Positions 1 to 13,500 of a stretch of DNA of 64,000 bases are shown here, one piece after another. The position numbers and the translations under genes were made by a program. Origin of the DNA: Parelaphostrongylus tenuis (lineage: Eukaryota > Nematoda > Chromadorea > Rhabditida > Metastrongylidae); the NCBI GenBank assembly GCA_019055375.1, contig JAHQIW010002266.1, positions 186,001-250,000 of the forward strand, read 5' to 3'. The notes below the pieces were generated by a model that worked only from the letters and a program-made list of their open reading frames with translations, had not been told where the DNA came from and ran no database searches. Position 1 is the stretch's first letter. Each line of letters starts with the position of its first letter.

Positions 1-432
1 GTTTCTGCGCTAGCTTGTGGATGAAACTGCTAAGTTCGATAAGCCGCTACAAACAAAAAATCAGATTAACCATTATAGGCAGATGTTCTTTAGTAGGATT
101 AGGTAAGGAAAGATCAAGGGAAACAATAAGAAAGTGACTGACAGAAAGAAATGTGCACAGGACGGAAAGAGTATGAGAAAGCAAAAATTAGGAACGCTAT
201 ACACAAGGAGAGAGATGTGGAAGGAGAAGTTTTGATCAGATACTTTTCAAGATTTTGAGTTATTTTGGCCATGCTTAGAAGTCTTACTCAGGGATGTTTA
301 CCCGCTCTAAAATTTTCGAATCCATATTGAAAGAAAGTTTCAAATATGAGGCATTATTAGAGTGCTGAGTATCTATTTACAACACATTCAACATCGTAAT
401 GTTAGAAGGCGATTATTTAAAGTATATTTCAG
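1..432. other. intronic sequence, no gene recognised
   Basis: AT-rich sequence without a recognisable coding segment. Because the first exon seen at 433 begins with a splice acceptor, this stretch is best read as intron of the + strand repeat-exon gene, whose 5' end lies outside the window. Confidence 0.4.
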
Positions 433-459
433 GAAGATGATGGGAGTGAAGACGAAAGC
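433..459 (+). CDS. acidic 27-nt microexon of the repeat-exon gene
   Basis: Acceptor TATATTTCAG is followed by nine codons reading EDDGSEDES and a consensus donor GTAAGT at 460. In phase 0 it runs without a break into the next exon (4942), giving a charged stretch. A related acidic exon occurs at 6364. The exon is short, so it rests on splice signals and resemblance to its neighbours. Confidence 0.5.
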
Positions 460-1445
460 GTAAGTTTCATGAGCTTCGCTTTCCTTGTTCAGTTCTCTAT
501 TTTGTGGTTGTGACTATTTTTCTTATCCACCATAGAACAGGGAAAGATCACATGGTAGCAAAAACCACACCATCTTTCGATGACCCTTTTATACAAGGGC
601 CTTTTCACATGATTTTTTCGACGGTAGAGTGCGATGTGAGGTATAATCACAAAAATGCTGGAATTTGGGGAAAACTGAACTCTAATGTCTATGGCGTAAA
701 TCGAACCACGAGTGCCCTTTCGAGGGCCGATCGAATTTGCATTCCTCCACCAGGCTTTCGCTCTCCCTCGAGCGCACGCAGAAGTTGATGAGCTGTGCAG
801 AGACGCTATTGGATAGGAGCCGGCCTTATGACCATGCTCGACAAACAGCTGGGTATAGAGCAGTGTCCATTCGCTTGAGTGTTCATTTCGTGCGATTTTG
901 TCACAAATTTGCGATCAAGTCGACATTTCTTGTGTAACAGAATGTTTACTAAAAGTACTCAGTCAAATTTGTCTAGGTAGACCAGATTTGCTTAGTTTCG
1001 AGATTTCGATCAAAATCGACTCACTCCTGTTGTCTCGAGTGTTTAGCTTGAACCTTTTCAAATATCGAATACGTCCGTATGGGTACTGCTCAAATATGTG
1101 TGATTCCTCGCGCGCGGCGAACTTTTCCGTATACAGTAAGCAATGATACGTGAAAAATGGAGTAGAGGTGCTCTAGGTGTGGCATGATAGATGTATTCTA
1201 GCAAACTGAGTCTCAGAAACACTTGCTTCAAGACCAACCTGATTTTTCTCGCCTGTCACTTACAAATGTATGCTTACTATTTGAATATGTGCAATTCGTC
1301 ATGCGCTGTTGTTTCTGAGTGTTGCAATATTGGTTGGAACCGTAATCGGCACCCATCAGCTGTAAGTTGGCCCAATAAGCACAAATCTCCACCAAATCAG
1401 TCATGACTTTTGAGAAAACCATAAAATTGGAATAGCAGACCAATC

Positions 1446-1519
<74 letters not shown>

Positions 1520-4500
1520 TAAAGAGACTAATCGCCTCCATGGATGATGATTTCCATCAATCTTCAACATTTTGCGCACTACAATATACTATTAGTATCA
1601 GCACAGTATGGTTGTTTGGCTCTGAGCATTGTATAACCAAATTAATCTTGGTAAAAGAGAAAAAATAAAATATTGGTGATAGTTGATCCCTTAGAGGTGT
1701 GTCACGAATTCGGTGTTACTAGCCCTTTCAGACCCGGGCCTTTTTTGTTTTTTCCCTAGACTTTCAATAGTAACTCGACAGCTCAAATCTCGGCAATCTA
1801 AGCACTGTGGTTCATATCTGAAAAGACCTTGGTGTTGTACTATAGTAGCCAAGAGAAAATTACGTTTCACCTTTGGCGAGTATCACTTGCACGGCTAGAG
1901 TCTGGGCTTCACTCTCATGAGACCTTTAGTACCTACTCAGTCGCTCGAGAAACAATTTTCAGGACCAACTATCAATTAACCTTGCCACCAAAAAATAACT
2001 CAGCGCTTCTTCTGATGAGTGTGAGCGAGACTGTAGCTCCAGTAATTACAATCGAATAAAATGATGCAATAATGGCTAACCTTTTGGCGTAATCGCCTTC
2101 TCAAGAGCCTGAAGTGGATGATTTGATTCGTAGTCCACCCGGTCGAGAATTCGTAACCAATAAGAAAAAACCTGGATAAACAAATTTCTTCACTCCTCAA
2201 CATTAGCAGCTTTTCAAAACAAACACCATCTAGCTTTTTTTTATAAGTATGCTAGCCCTTACATCAAGATCTTTTCCGTTATGTTTTTGTTTCCTATATG
2301 TGCCTAGCGAAAATTTTTTTCGGTTCCAGTTTTTCAGTTACTTGCTCTTCTAGCTGATGCGAAGTGGCTAACCTGTTCCACCAATTATGCGTCCGCGCAT
2401 GCCTTACAAAAATCAAGTACATCCTAGCATATCTCTTGCGGTACCGGCTTTACCGTTGAAGATAGTGCAGTTTTTCATTCTACTGCGAGTTTGCGCATTG
2501 TTGTCTGTTCTCATCGTCTTTTTCACAAATGCGCGTTTTGTATGTGATAAATGCGAAGGAAGTTTGATCACCACTATGTGTTCACATTTTCTTGGCTTTC
2601 GATATCACTTTCTGTTGTAGACGCTTTGGATACGTGACTTTAACATTCAATAATGAAGGTCAATCTGCTTTTGGTTTCTCCCAAGTATACTTTATGTACT
2701 CTGATTGTTTATTCAACGACTCAAAATATTTGTTCATCTCCTTTTGCGTGGAGCAAATGGCAAAGCAGTCATCCATGTACCTACTATGGCTTCCACCTTG
2801 AACCGGTGTAGCAAGGCTTGGCGTCAGTCGCTGTCCCATTAACAGCCTCTCATTTGTACGTAATATTTCTTGGACTAGTTCAAGCACTGCTTCAAGAAGG
2901 CTATGACATGCAAAGTAGAAAGCCATAATTGTTCATAACTCCTTCACCTCCATAAATATTTTACGAATGGCTTGCATAACTTAGACACTCGATACGGTAT
3001 GAAAGGCAGTCACGTCAAAAGGCTTCATCTTTTATGCGATATTGAAAGACCCGTAACGTGGACGGTATAACATTTGAGTGTTTGTCTGGTATTTCAAAAA
3101 CCGGATTAGAATTAAGATTATGAACCTCGTCGTTGTATCCGTACGTCGTTCTACTCGATTGAGCTTCTGACTAAACGACTAAAAGTGTAACAAAATCATA
3201 ATCCTCCAGAAAATTGCCATTAGGTCATCGTGTACCGACATTGGTACACCCGGTCCCCAGACGATTAATGATTGTAGAGGTCGCTGTATAATTGTTCTGT
3301 CTATGCAGTTTCTTCCGGAGTATTGCCTTTATATCAGATCTGCGTTGATAATTACAAGACATACCTATCGATGTAGAGTGGTGTGCAGAACTTTGCGTCG
3401 GGTGGAACTCTAGCTCGTCTCTCCACGGCGCTGCTTTAACTCGTTGCACTACCGACGCCTGTTTTGACACCACTTTTTCTAGGCTACAACGCATCTGTCT
3501 GTCAGTAACCAACCGTTAATGATATGGCATGGGTAGTCGCTGTCGACATCGAACCACTCACGCTAAGAGATATTGAGTATTAAATGATCAGACAGAACTC
3601 CTTTTAATTTAACCTCTTCTAACGGTAGTATGATGTTATAAATATACCCAATGATGTAGAGTGATGCACAAAAATTTGCGTAAGAAGGGACTTGAACCCG
3701 TTTCTCCGCGACGCGTGCTTCAAATCGTTGCACTACCGTCGCCTGTTTATCCACCATTCTTTCAACGAGCACATCACTTTATATCATTGGGTAAGTCTCT
3801 TACATCATAGCACCGCTAAAGCGGTTAAATAGAAGTATTTCTGCTTGACCATCCAATGCAAAACATATTGCTTGAAAGGTTGACAATTTCTGCACATGAT
3901 CGAACTAACGACCATATTTGTATGACGAGACACCTCTAACCACTGCACTACACTAACCCGTCATCCTTTTACCGTACTAGTATAGATTTTGATTTACACA
4001 GAACATGGACATCCCATTTACAGTCATCATTACATGATAAAAGAGACTTCTCCGAACATTATACATCTTTTGTGGTCATTAACGGTACAGTTGAGGAAGT
4101 GCGTGGTTATATCTTGACAAATATGACACTAATTTGTAGCTCAGGAGTGTTTGAACAGCTTTATCAGGAAAGAGTGCGTTTCCAGAGGCTTATTGACCAC
4201 GATTATAGCACACTATAATGTTTGTCTAATCAAGGTTTCCTCCACCTTGAACGTCTGTTAGTGGCACTATTTTTTTGTACGTATTTGATAAAAAGGAACA
4301 TAGACATTTCTTAAGTCCGTACTCAGTGTTATACATTTTGTCATATATGAAATGCTGCCTGATGGTAACATTTCTACAGTGCTTCTAATTCAGTGTCCAG
4401 AAGTAGTAATTCCAACGTATGATTACAAAATCTGGTTTTTTACGTCTATGCACACTTTTCTAATAGCGCTTCTTCAACGGTTGGTTCTTTTAACACAAGC

Positions 4501-7500
4501 ACAGAAGAGACTGCTTTGTCGCAATAAAAACTTCTCCCTACCCCTTCCTTCAATGATTTTGTTGTTCAAAGAGTCTGTACGACCTAGCGTTGCAAAACAT
4601 AAGGAAAAGCTTTGTGGACTCCACAAGGCCAAAAAAATACCTCAAAGCCTAACCTTCATCTAGCCTCTATCTAGTTAGCAAAAACTTCCAAATTCTTGTG
4701 AATTCCAATCAAAATAGGAAGGTCAAAATACGCGGTCAGACAAGAATGAGTTGGAGTCGATTCACATTGATTTTTTACGCATCATTTGATTTATCAGCGA
4801 AGCAACATAATGCGATTGTCATCATAAACGATAAGCCATTAATCATGGCAGCAACGGATGAAGCAAATTTCGAATGAAATGAATAATCCCACGAGCAATA
4901 ATTGAACTCCAGGAAAAGCTCTACCGAATTGTTATTTGCAGGAAAGTCGAGAGTCCCGGAGACGAAAACAGAAGCGAAAACCACCAAAAAAAGTAAAAGT
5001 TAAGAAACAATCAAGGTCAAAGCTTGCAGTAGCGAAAGCGAAAACGAAGAAACAGAAGAAGCCAGTTGAGGAGGAGGAAGAAGCGGTATATATTTCTTTT
5101 TATCATTACACTATTAAATAGTATGAAAGCCAAAAATGAAAGTATATTCAGATGTGACTATTCTAGTCTTTAGCCCGAGTCTTAACACTAGAAAGGCGTC
5201 TCAAGAAAAAAAAATGTCGATCTTTTGATAAATTTCTCATCCTTGAATAGTCTTGTAAAATCCCCAACCAGCGTCTCTAGTCGGGCCAGGTCATTCCTAT
5301 TAATTGCTGGTTATCTTTGCATTCGTGTCAAAGAGGACACTTTCTTGACCATTAAGATATCATTCTCTTGAAAATAGAGCATATATGAAGCACTAAAGTT
5401 TTCTAAGAGCGTTGTATCGGCCGTATTTGTTCATAATTCGACCATTTCGCGAATCAGGTAATGGGCTTATCTATCCGACGTTCCTTGTTTCTGATCCGTT
5501 GTTGGAGCGTGTACAATTTTGTGCTATGGATCACTGCAATTTCCATGCCTGAATTCCGAGTAGTGTTCTCAAACAGACTAGAGCTACTACCTGGAGATGG
5601 TAGAACTGCTGCCTGCTACTTAGAGTAGTCATGAACTCATCACCGGAGGAAAACGTTTCGATTACAGTTCGATGTAATGATCACGACTGATAGTGAAGAT
5701 AAGGTATATGTTTAGCCAGCTAGTCTGATGGCTGCTCCTCCTCATTTGATTCAAAGTGCTTTAGTTCAATAATGGCACTTGGGTAATTGATTTTTCATGT
5801 AAGTAATGATAGCAAAGCGATAGCAAACGCAGCGAAGTTAACGATTAGGTGTACAACAAGACACAGAGCAAAGCGATCAAAAGATAGAAGCTAAATGTGT
5901 AGCAAAGTGCACTCAACAGAGTGCAAAGCTTTCTGTAGAGGATTCAAGTATTGTAAGAACTAAAGAAGAATCATGCAAGCATTGATTAGTGAACAGAGAG
6001 CTTGGCAATCAAATTCAGCTTCATAAGACGGAGCAGCAGGAAGAAGACTGAAAGTGGTAATGTTCCGGCTTATAGAGTGACGCAGCAACTTGTGTTTGAA
6101 GTGGACGCGAACGCTGAAATATTAGAAAACTGTTCAAGTTCAACAGCATCTTATCTTTTGCTCGAAAAGTTTGGAGTGTATTGGAGCAGAGCTGAATTAT
6201 TGTTATGTTTGACTACAAGTTTCCTATTGAAGGAAATGTTTCCAATTTCAACAACATCTTATCTCTAGCTCGATAAGTTTGAAATAAAGATAATCTATAA
6301 GGTAGTGAATATTCAATAAAAAAAAAGATATACGACGAATACATCGACTCTGCATGCTTACAGGGAGGATGACGGGAGTGATGAGGACAAGAAAGGCAAG
6401 AGAGCAAGAGTTGAAAAAAGGTAACTATAACTGATACAATTTATCAGAGAGGTGGCACTGAGCGTGTGGCAGATTTCCATAAATAAATAAAAGGCGGCGA
6501 GAAGATAATGGACGCGTAAGAAGAAGCATAGAATAGCCATTTGCGATAGCTTCTAATCTGAGAGTTCCAAAATGCTGACAAAAACTAGTTCTGTAAGTTT
6601 TGAAGCCGAAGTCACATTGTGTGACATTGGAGGCAAAAGCGCACAATATATTAGTTTGAGGAACTAGTTGCTTAACACAAGCTGAAATGAAAGTTTATAC
6701 ATGAAATCAACTAAAAACAACAATAATCGTTCTGCAAAATAGAGATCATCATTATCCGCAATCTTCTGCCAACGATCTGCAAGCTTGCGTATCTGCTGGA
6801 AATGCCATTATTTGGGCATTTAATCAAAAAAGTCCTGACATGCCTCTTCAACTTGACCAAATATCTCGAATCGTAGTCCACGCAGGAAATGTTCCATTGA
6901 GCGGAAAAGACCACAATCGGACGACGCAGCACCTGAATAGTAAACTAGGTGCGGCAAGACCTCGACTCCTCTAATTCATCAAACTTTTCTATGGTTTTCC
7001 TTGCAGTGGGAAGTTTGGCATCGTCTCACTGAAACAGCGTGCTCTCGACGAATCAGTGTCGGCTACGCAGTTCCTTCCACTCATCGTAGAGTCGGTCCGG
7101 CTGCTCGCAGTAAAGTTCGGCATTGATGGAGCAATCATTCACAACAAGCTTGAAATGCTAGACACTTTCAAAATTCCACCAAAGGCAGATTATGACCTTT
7201 CGATCAAACGGTTTTTGACGAGCGACTAGTTTTAAGAGCTTTACCTTTTGAAACCCAACGTTGTTCCGATCATAATTGACCCAAGTAGACGTAGGAGTTT
7301 CTGATGGAAATATTCTTTAGTTATTCGCATGAATTTACAATAAGCGATACTGTGCGGAACGTATATGAATTGGAATTTTTTGCGGGCGTTAAGTAACTCT
7401 ATCCTCAACTCAGTACCTCATGAGCGATTTTCTTATGCCGCAGAGAGTGCTCTTAGAACGATATTTCAGTGTTTTCAATTCACCCAATTCCTCGGGGACA

Positions 7501-10500
7501 TGCTCCCCATATAGAGGACTCGATCTTAAACTATTCACACTCAAACGTGCGATCATTAAATCATCGTAACATTCTTCCAGAGTGGTTTGATCTATTGACT
7601 GCATAGCTTATAATTGTCACAGTGAATATATGACAATACTTGCAAATCGACTATTTGAGACCTCCCTCATCAACAATATAATCTGATAACATATTTTTTG
7701 AGTCTCTCACTAGGCCTGCTATGGCACTCATCAAGTCCTGCACGTGTTTCGATCTTTCAGCCTCATCAGTAGCACTGAGCCTTTCGATTTAGTCAATTCC
7801 TCGAAGACATACGCTCCTACATAGCATTTTATAAATGCCATAGCAGACCTCATGAAAGCTTAAAAAGTATCTTATCAGATTATATTGTTTTTGAGCGAGG
7901 TCTCGAAATAATGTTCGAAAGGCTCGATACATATGCTCTGTGACAACCATAAGCCGTGCAATCGACAACCAATTACTCTAAAAGAGCGCCACGGTAAATA
8001 TTTCACTGTACACTTTCACTGTAAGATGAATTTAAACAGTTCGGCTTCGATTTCTCCATGTAGGGGAGATGCCCCGAGAACTGACTGAACCGAAAGGCAC
8101 TGTGCTACTGATGAGGCTGAAGGCCGAAACACCTGTCCTGATATTTCCAAGTGCCATAAGAGGCATGAAAAGCTTAAAAATTGTTATCAGATTGTCCCCG
8201 CTTTTCAATTCTTTATTATTTCTAGGCAATCAAAGAGTACGCCTTATCCATCTAAATACATATCTTTGTTTCTTTTTTCTCAAATCAGATCTGCCCAAGT
8301 GTCTATAATAGCAGTTAACACCTCTTTCATATTGTTATGAATGTTATAGTGTCCTCCTCCTGCACCGCCCCTTAATATACGACCGCCTGCGCAAGGTGCG
8401 AAAGTGGCAACATTTGATCCAAATTATCAGACATTGGCTGGCTTAAACAACGAAGATATCTTCAAACCAAAGGTGTGGCCTTCATTTGTTTTAATTCATC
8501 ACAGCAAGTTCTTCATTCAAATTGAAAACAATGCTAATTAGCGATTGATATGACTAACGACGAGATGTTTTCAAATGACAATTGCCGCCCTCCTGAGCGT
8601 GATATTGGGGAGAACCCTGTTCAGAGCAGACATAATCCTTTTCCAAAGCATACGCTTGAGCGTGAAGGCCTGAAACGGTCACAATACGGTTGTGCTACGA
8701 CTCCATTAAGTGAAACTTACCAATCAAAACTGATTTGTTATTTTGCGCTTTGAAGTGTCTGTACACGACACCACGCTATGAGGTGATCGGAGTATAGTAA
8801 TAACATACTATTACATGAGAAAAATAAATGAAAAGTGTTCATTGCTCGGTGCTTAGAGCACTAAACATTTTCATAAAATTTGGCTATCTTTCAAAGTTGT
8901 TATATAACCTGGCACCCCATGTATTAGGCTCTGCGGATCCCATCTTTCCCTGCATCCGATTCATTTTCTCATGCCAACGACGAAGGTCGTTCAACCAGCT
9001 CTTGAGGGTAGCTTTCTTTTATATAAATGCCGTCGAATGCTGGTCGAGTCCACCTTCCTTTTGGCGCTGAAATAGCTTTGATGAGCGCTCGTAAGCGGAT
9101 TGGAGATAGTGAGTTCAGACAGCTCTGTTGAGAAATTCTTGACCTTAAAACTCTCACGGAATTGATGTGCGGCGCTCGCGTATCACACAAGATCAACACC
9201 GCGGTGCTCTTCATTTTTCTATACACTGAATATCTACGTATCCTAAATGTGTTATGAAAACATCTAGGTTTTAGTTTGACCGCACACCGGAGCAACCATT
9301 TCTACCCATTTCCTCAAGGTCAAAAATTTTATTGTAGACTCTTCTGAGGCGTCATCACTCCTTCTAATCGTTGTGGGAACGACCTAGCACGGCTATCCTA
9401 GAATTGCATGATAAGAGACTTGACTAGCATTCAATGACAACATAACAAGGATGGTTACTCCAAAGCAGCGGTTAAGTTCACACTAGAACTGGAAATCTTC
9501 GAATACCATAAATACGAGAAAGTTGAGCGCTAGAAATACTCGGATCGGTGCAACGTAAAAGACGGGGTATGTAGTGTGAATAGAAGGCTCCGTGGGTCAT
9601 TTCACCTTGTCTAGACTTCCACCCTTATCGAAATCATATCGCTTCCACTTTTACATGACCGTATTTGGACACGAGCATGCCTATCATAACCTGGCTTTAT
9701 TTTGTCTTTCGTATTACTTTTATATGGTCATTAGAGCGCATGCGGCGTAGTGGTTAAAGATGCTCTGCGTCGCACACAAGGTCGATGGTTTGATCACGCG
9801 CTCATAGCTTACTGAGCCAACCATCCTTGGGAAATTGCTAAATTGGTACCACATTGGTCTCAGCCTTGTCTAGGAGGATAAGCAGCACTGACTCGATACA
9901 GCGGTAGGCCAGCGCGAGTCATTGTATAGCTGAATAGCATTCGAACACCTCAAACAAAGTTAAGCGAGAGTTTTTGCCTTTATTCTTTATGTGGCCATTG
10001 CAGGGTGGTGGTGCAGCCCCTGGAGGTTGGTATAAATATCAGGCCTCCTGCTGAAAATAGGAAGGTAGCAACATTCGACCCGAATTATCAGACATTAGCT
10101 GGATTGAACAATGATGAAGTTTTTAAGCCTAAGGTTAGTTTACTACTATCGATTAATCAAGGGTTTATACATTCATTGTCCTGATCTCTGCAAATCCTTT
10201 AACTGTTAATGGATACAAGCCGCACAGAGCTTTATACAGGTAAGGGATGTGCACTGTAGAAATTTGGTGAAGGAATTGAAAGGTGAGCAATGGCGCTAGG
10301 TCACGCCTGTACACGAGGCTTCTCTTCTTGAAACTAATTGACCAAGTACACCATTTTCGAACACATATAGTGACCGTTTATCGTATTCGTCAGTGCTACT
10401 GTCATACCCTTGAATAAGAAATAGCAGTCTCAATCATACAATTGAATTACAGTTGAAGAAATATCAAAAGTTTTAGCGATTTCGTGATCACTGATAAAGG

Positions 10501-13500
10501 ACTAAAAAGTTGTTGATACAAGAGATCTGCTTTTATCTTCAACGGCAAAATGGCGACGACGGCAGATACTCAGCTGCAGATGCACATTAGTAATGCGTGA
10601 TTCAAGTCATCCAAACAACCTTCCAGGATACGGACATGAAGTAGCTTTCACACTAATTGACTTCTTTGATGGCTTGCTTTGACGAGAAACGCAATTTCAC
10701 CACATTTTCCAGGGGTATTTCCTTCATCCCCACGGATTTCCCTCTTTGAGGGATAACGCCCGTTTAGTCGCGAGGGCACGTGGGCGCGTCCCCAGGTGGT
10801 GGATAGGGGAATAAACGCGAACCAAAAGCGACCGTGTGCTTCCCAGAGACGTAGGTGGATTCAGGGGACGAGCTCCCTGCTTCTGCAGCGCCGACTTGAC
10901 AAAAACTCTATTTCTACGAGTCAAGTCGGCCAAAAGCCTGCAATCTAGCGGCTGGGAAGTACATGGGAGGCGGTTAGGAGTCGCCTCCAACAAATAAGCT
11001 CCTCCCGCTCCTCCGAGAGAGACTGGCAAGCTACTCGTGAGTACCCAGCCCCACGTTCAGAGCCTGGCAAGCTATACGTTGGGTATCAAAATGTCAAAAA
11101 CAGCAACAAATATGGGCCTCATTCCCCTGACCCCAAAAGAGCCCCTGGTACGGCAGCGCCAGGTAGGACGAGTACGGAGAGACTGCTGAAATCTCAGGGC
11201 CGAACTAGGCTGCCAAGATCGAAACGGACTAAAATGACGATCTGTACCTACAATGCAAGAACCCTTGCTCAACAATCCGCTGTAGAAGATCTGTTGATTC
11301 AAGCAAGAAGAATAAGGTACGACGTCATTGGCCTGGCTGAAACGAGAAGGCGCCATCCTTTTCACGCTGTCTATGACACCGGAGAAGAACTGTTTCTCGG
11401 AACATGCAATCGCAGAGGTGTCGGTGGCGTTGGCGTCCTCGTCAAATCGAATTTGACCGTGAAACATTGATTCGTTCGAACAACTAACAACCCGCATCGG
11501 ACGATTACGGTTGAAACGATGTGGTTCTATGCCGGCTTTGACCATCTTCGTTGCTTACGCACCAACATCAAGCTATGACGAAGACGAAGTCGAAGCGTTC
11601 TATATGGACCACGAAAAATTCTTCAGAGAAGATCATACATTCTTCAAGGTCATTGTCGGAGATTTTAACGCAAAAATTGGACCTAGAAGAACGTCTGAAG
11701 AACGTCACATAGGGACCCACGGACTAGAATGGAATGAAAAGGGTGAGAGGCTATCCGAGTTTATCATGACGACCCAAACCATCCATGGTAACTCGCAATT
11801 CCAAAAGCCCTCTTTCTCAGCGATGGACGTAGGAGTCTCCCAATGGAGAATCACCTGTATCACCTGTCGTCCCGTTGATCGTCGAGTACTCGAGCGGGTA
11901 CCAGCAACTCTTCCATTTTTCCCTATCGCGTGCAAGAGTAGCCCAGTGGGTCCTCCTTGCTCTAGGAATTCGCTGAGCATCATATCTTTCTTCCATCGCT
12001 TTCGTGAAGAAATCGGACCAACGGGTCAGTGGTCTTCCTTTAGAGCGCTTGACGTCCCGAGGAATCCAGTCGGTAACGGCTCTCGTCCATCGGTTGTCGT
12101 TGAAGCGCATCACGTGTCCGGCCCACCTTATTTTCGATATCCTGGCGTGTAGAACGGCGTCTCTGATTTTCGATCGTTGACGTAGGTCGGAAGTTCGGAT
12201 CCTTTGTCTCATTTGCGAAATACGAGATACTCCTAGCATCGACCTTTCGACTGCGCGTTCGATAACGGCAAGTGATCTTTCATCCTGCTTACGTAGCGAC
12301 CAGGTTTCTGCTGCATACGTTAGGGCAGGGATAATTGTCGAGTCGAAAAGGTGGCACGGAGTCGGATGTTCTTTGTCCTCTTCACTACATCTTCGATGCT
12401 CTTAAACGTTCCCCAAGCCGCTCGTTTCCTCCTGCTCAACTCTGGGGCTAGGTCGTTCATCATGTTGATTTCACGACCTAGGTAGATGTAACTGGAGCAT
12501 TCGGTAATTGTCGTTCCGTTGAGCGTGAATGGGGCATTAGAAACCCATCCGTTCCTCATGAACATTGTTTTCGTTAGATTCAGTTGAAGACCGATCTTTC
12601 CACAGGCGTTGTCGAAATCAGTCAACATTCGTTCCGCTTGGCTGATGTTTGGTGTTATGAGAACGATATCGTCAGCAAAGCGAAGATGGTTTAATTGTCG
12701 ACCGTCAATTTTCACTCCCATTTCGTCCCATTCTAAAGTTCGCATGACGTTTTGTAGGGTGGCAGTGAATAGTTTTGGCGATATTGTATCGCCTTGTCGA
12801 ACCCCTCTTCTTACGTCAATGGTGATATTGTTGTAGAATGGAGATATTCTGGTCGTGAAATCTTTTATAAAGCTCACGAAGGATCATTATGTACCGAGTA
12901 GGGACGCCCTGGTTATCCAGAGCCTCTATAACCGCTTCTGTTTCCACTGAATCAAAGGCTTTCTTCAGATCGATAAAAGTGAGACAGAGTGGTTGTTTGT
13001 ACTCTCGCGAAACTTCAATGAGTCTTGTGATCGTGTGGATGTGGTCCATGGTACTAAATCCTTTTCTGAACCCTGCTTGTTCGCATGGCTGTCCTTCGTC
13101 CAGTGTTCTGTCAATCCTGTTAAGATGACTCGAGTAAAGAGTTTATAGACAACGGACAGCAAGCAGATTGGACGATAATTGCCTATGTCGTGAAGGTCTC
13201 CCTTTTTGAACAACAATACGGTCTTGCTGGTTTTCCATTGAATAGGGACTTTGCACTCTGACAGGTAGCGAGTGAAGAGCCGAGCCAGGGTGTTGATGAG
13301 AACTGGCGGCAGGTTCTTCAGGTGTTCTGGTCTAATCCTGTCTGGACCGGGTGTTGTTCTGTTTTTCACCGACGATATAGCATGTCGGATTTCGGAAGGA
13401 AGGACCGGTGGAACGACATATTCGTCCTCTTTCAATTTATATGACGGTAAGAGAACATGGCTAGCGAAGAGATCCGAGTAGTACTGGTGGATGATTTTCT

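Larger units (their letters stand above)
7640..8200. mobile_element. hammerhead-ribozyme inverted-repeat element, copy 1
   Basis: Two arms in inverted orientation, each with a type I hammerhead motif pointing outward (7723-7782 minus, 8096-8155 plus). Between them is the family's middle segment, including GAGCGAGGTCTCGAAATA and TACATATGCTCTGTGAC, shared almost base for base with 45540-45720. A further piece of the family lies at about 7480-7550. There is no ORF, so it is non-autonomous. The layout recalls retrozymes or Penelope-type terminal repeats, which is inference. It sits in the intron between 6420 and 8350. Confidence 0.65.

Noticed and set aside
504..788. 94-codon open frame near the left edge
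   Set aside because: Lies in an intron, has no recognisable motif and no splice signals fitting the surrounding gene.
6002..6057. Basic stretch [11 protein letters not shown] with a GTAATG donor as an exon of the repeat-exon gene
   Set aside because: The composition is attractive, but its phases do not connect to the exons at 5085 or 6364, so it is left out of the model.
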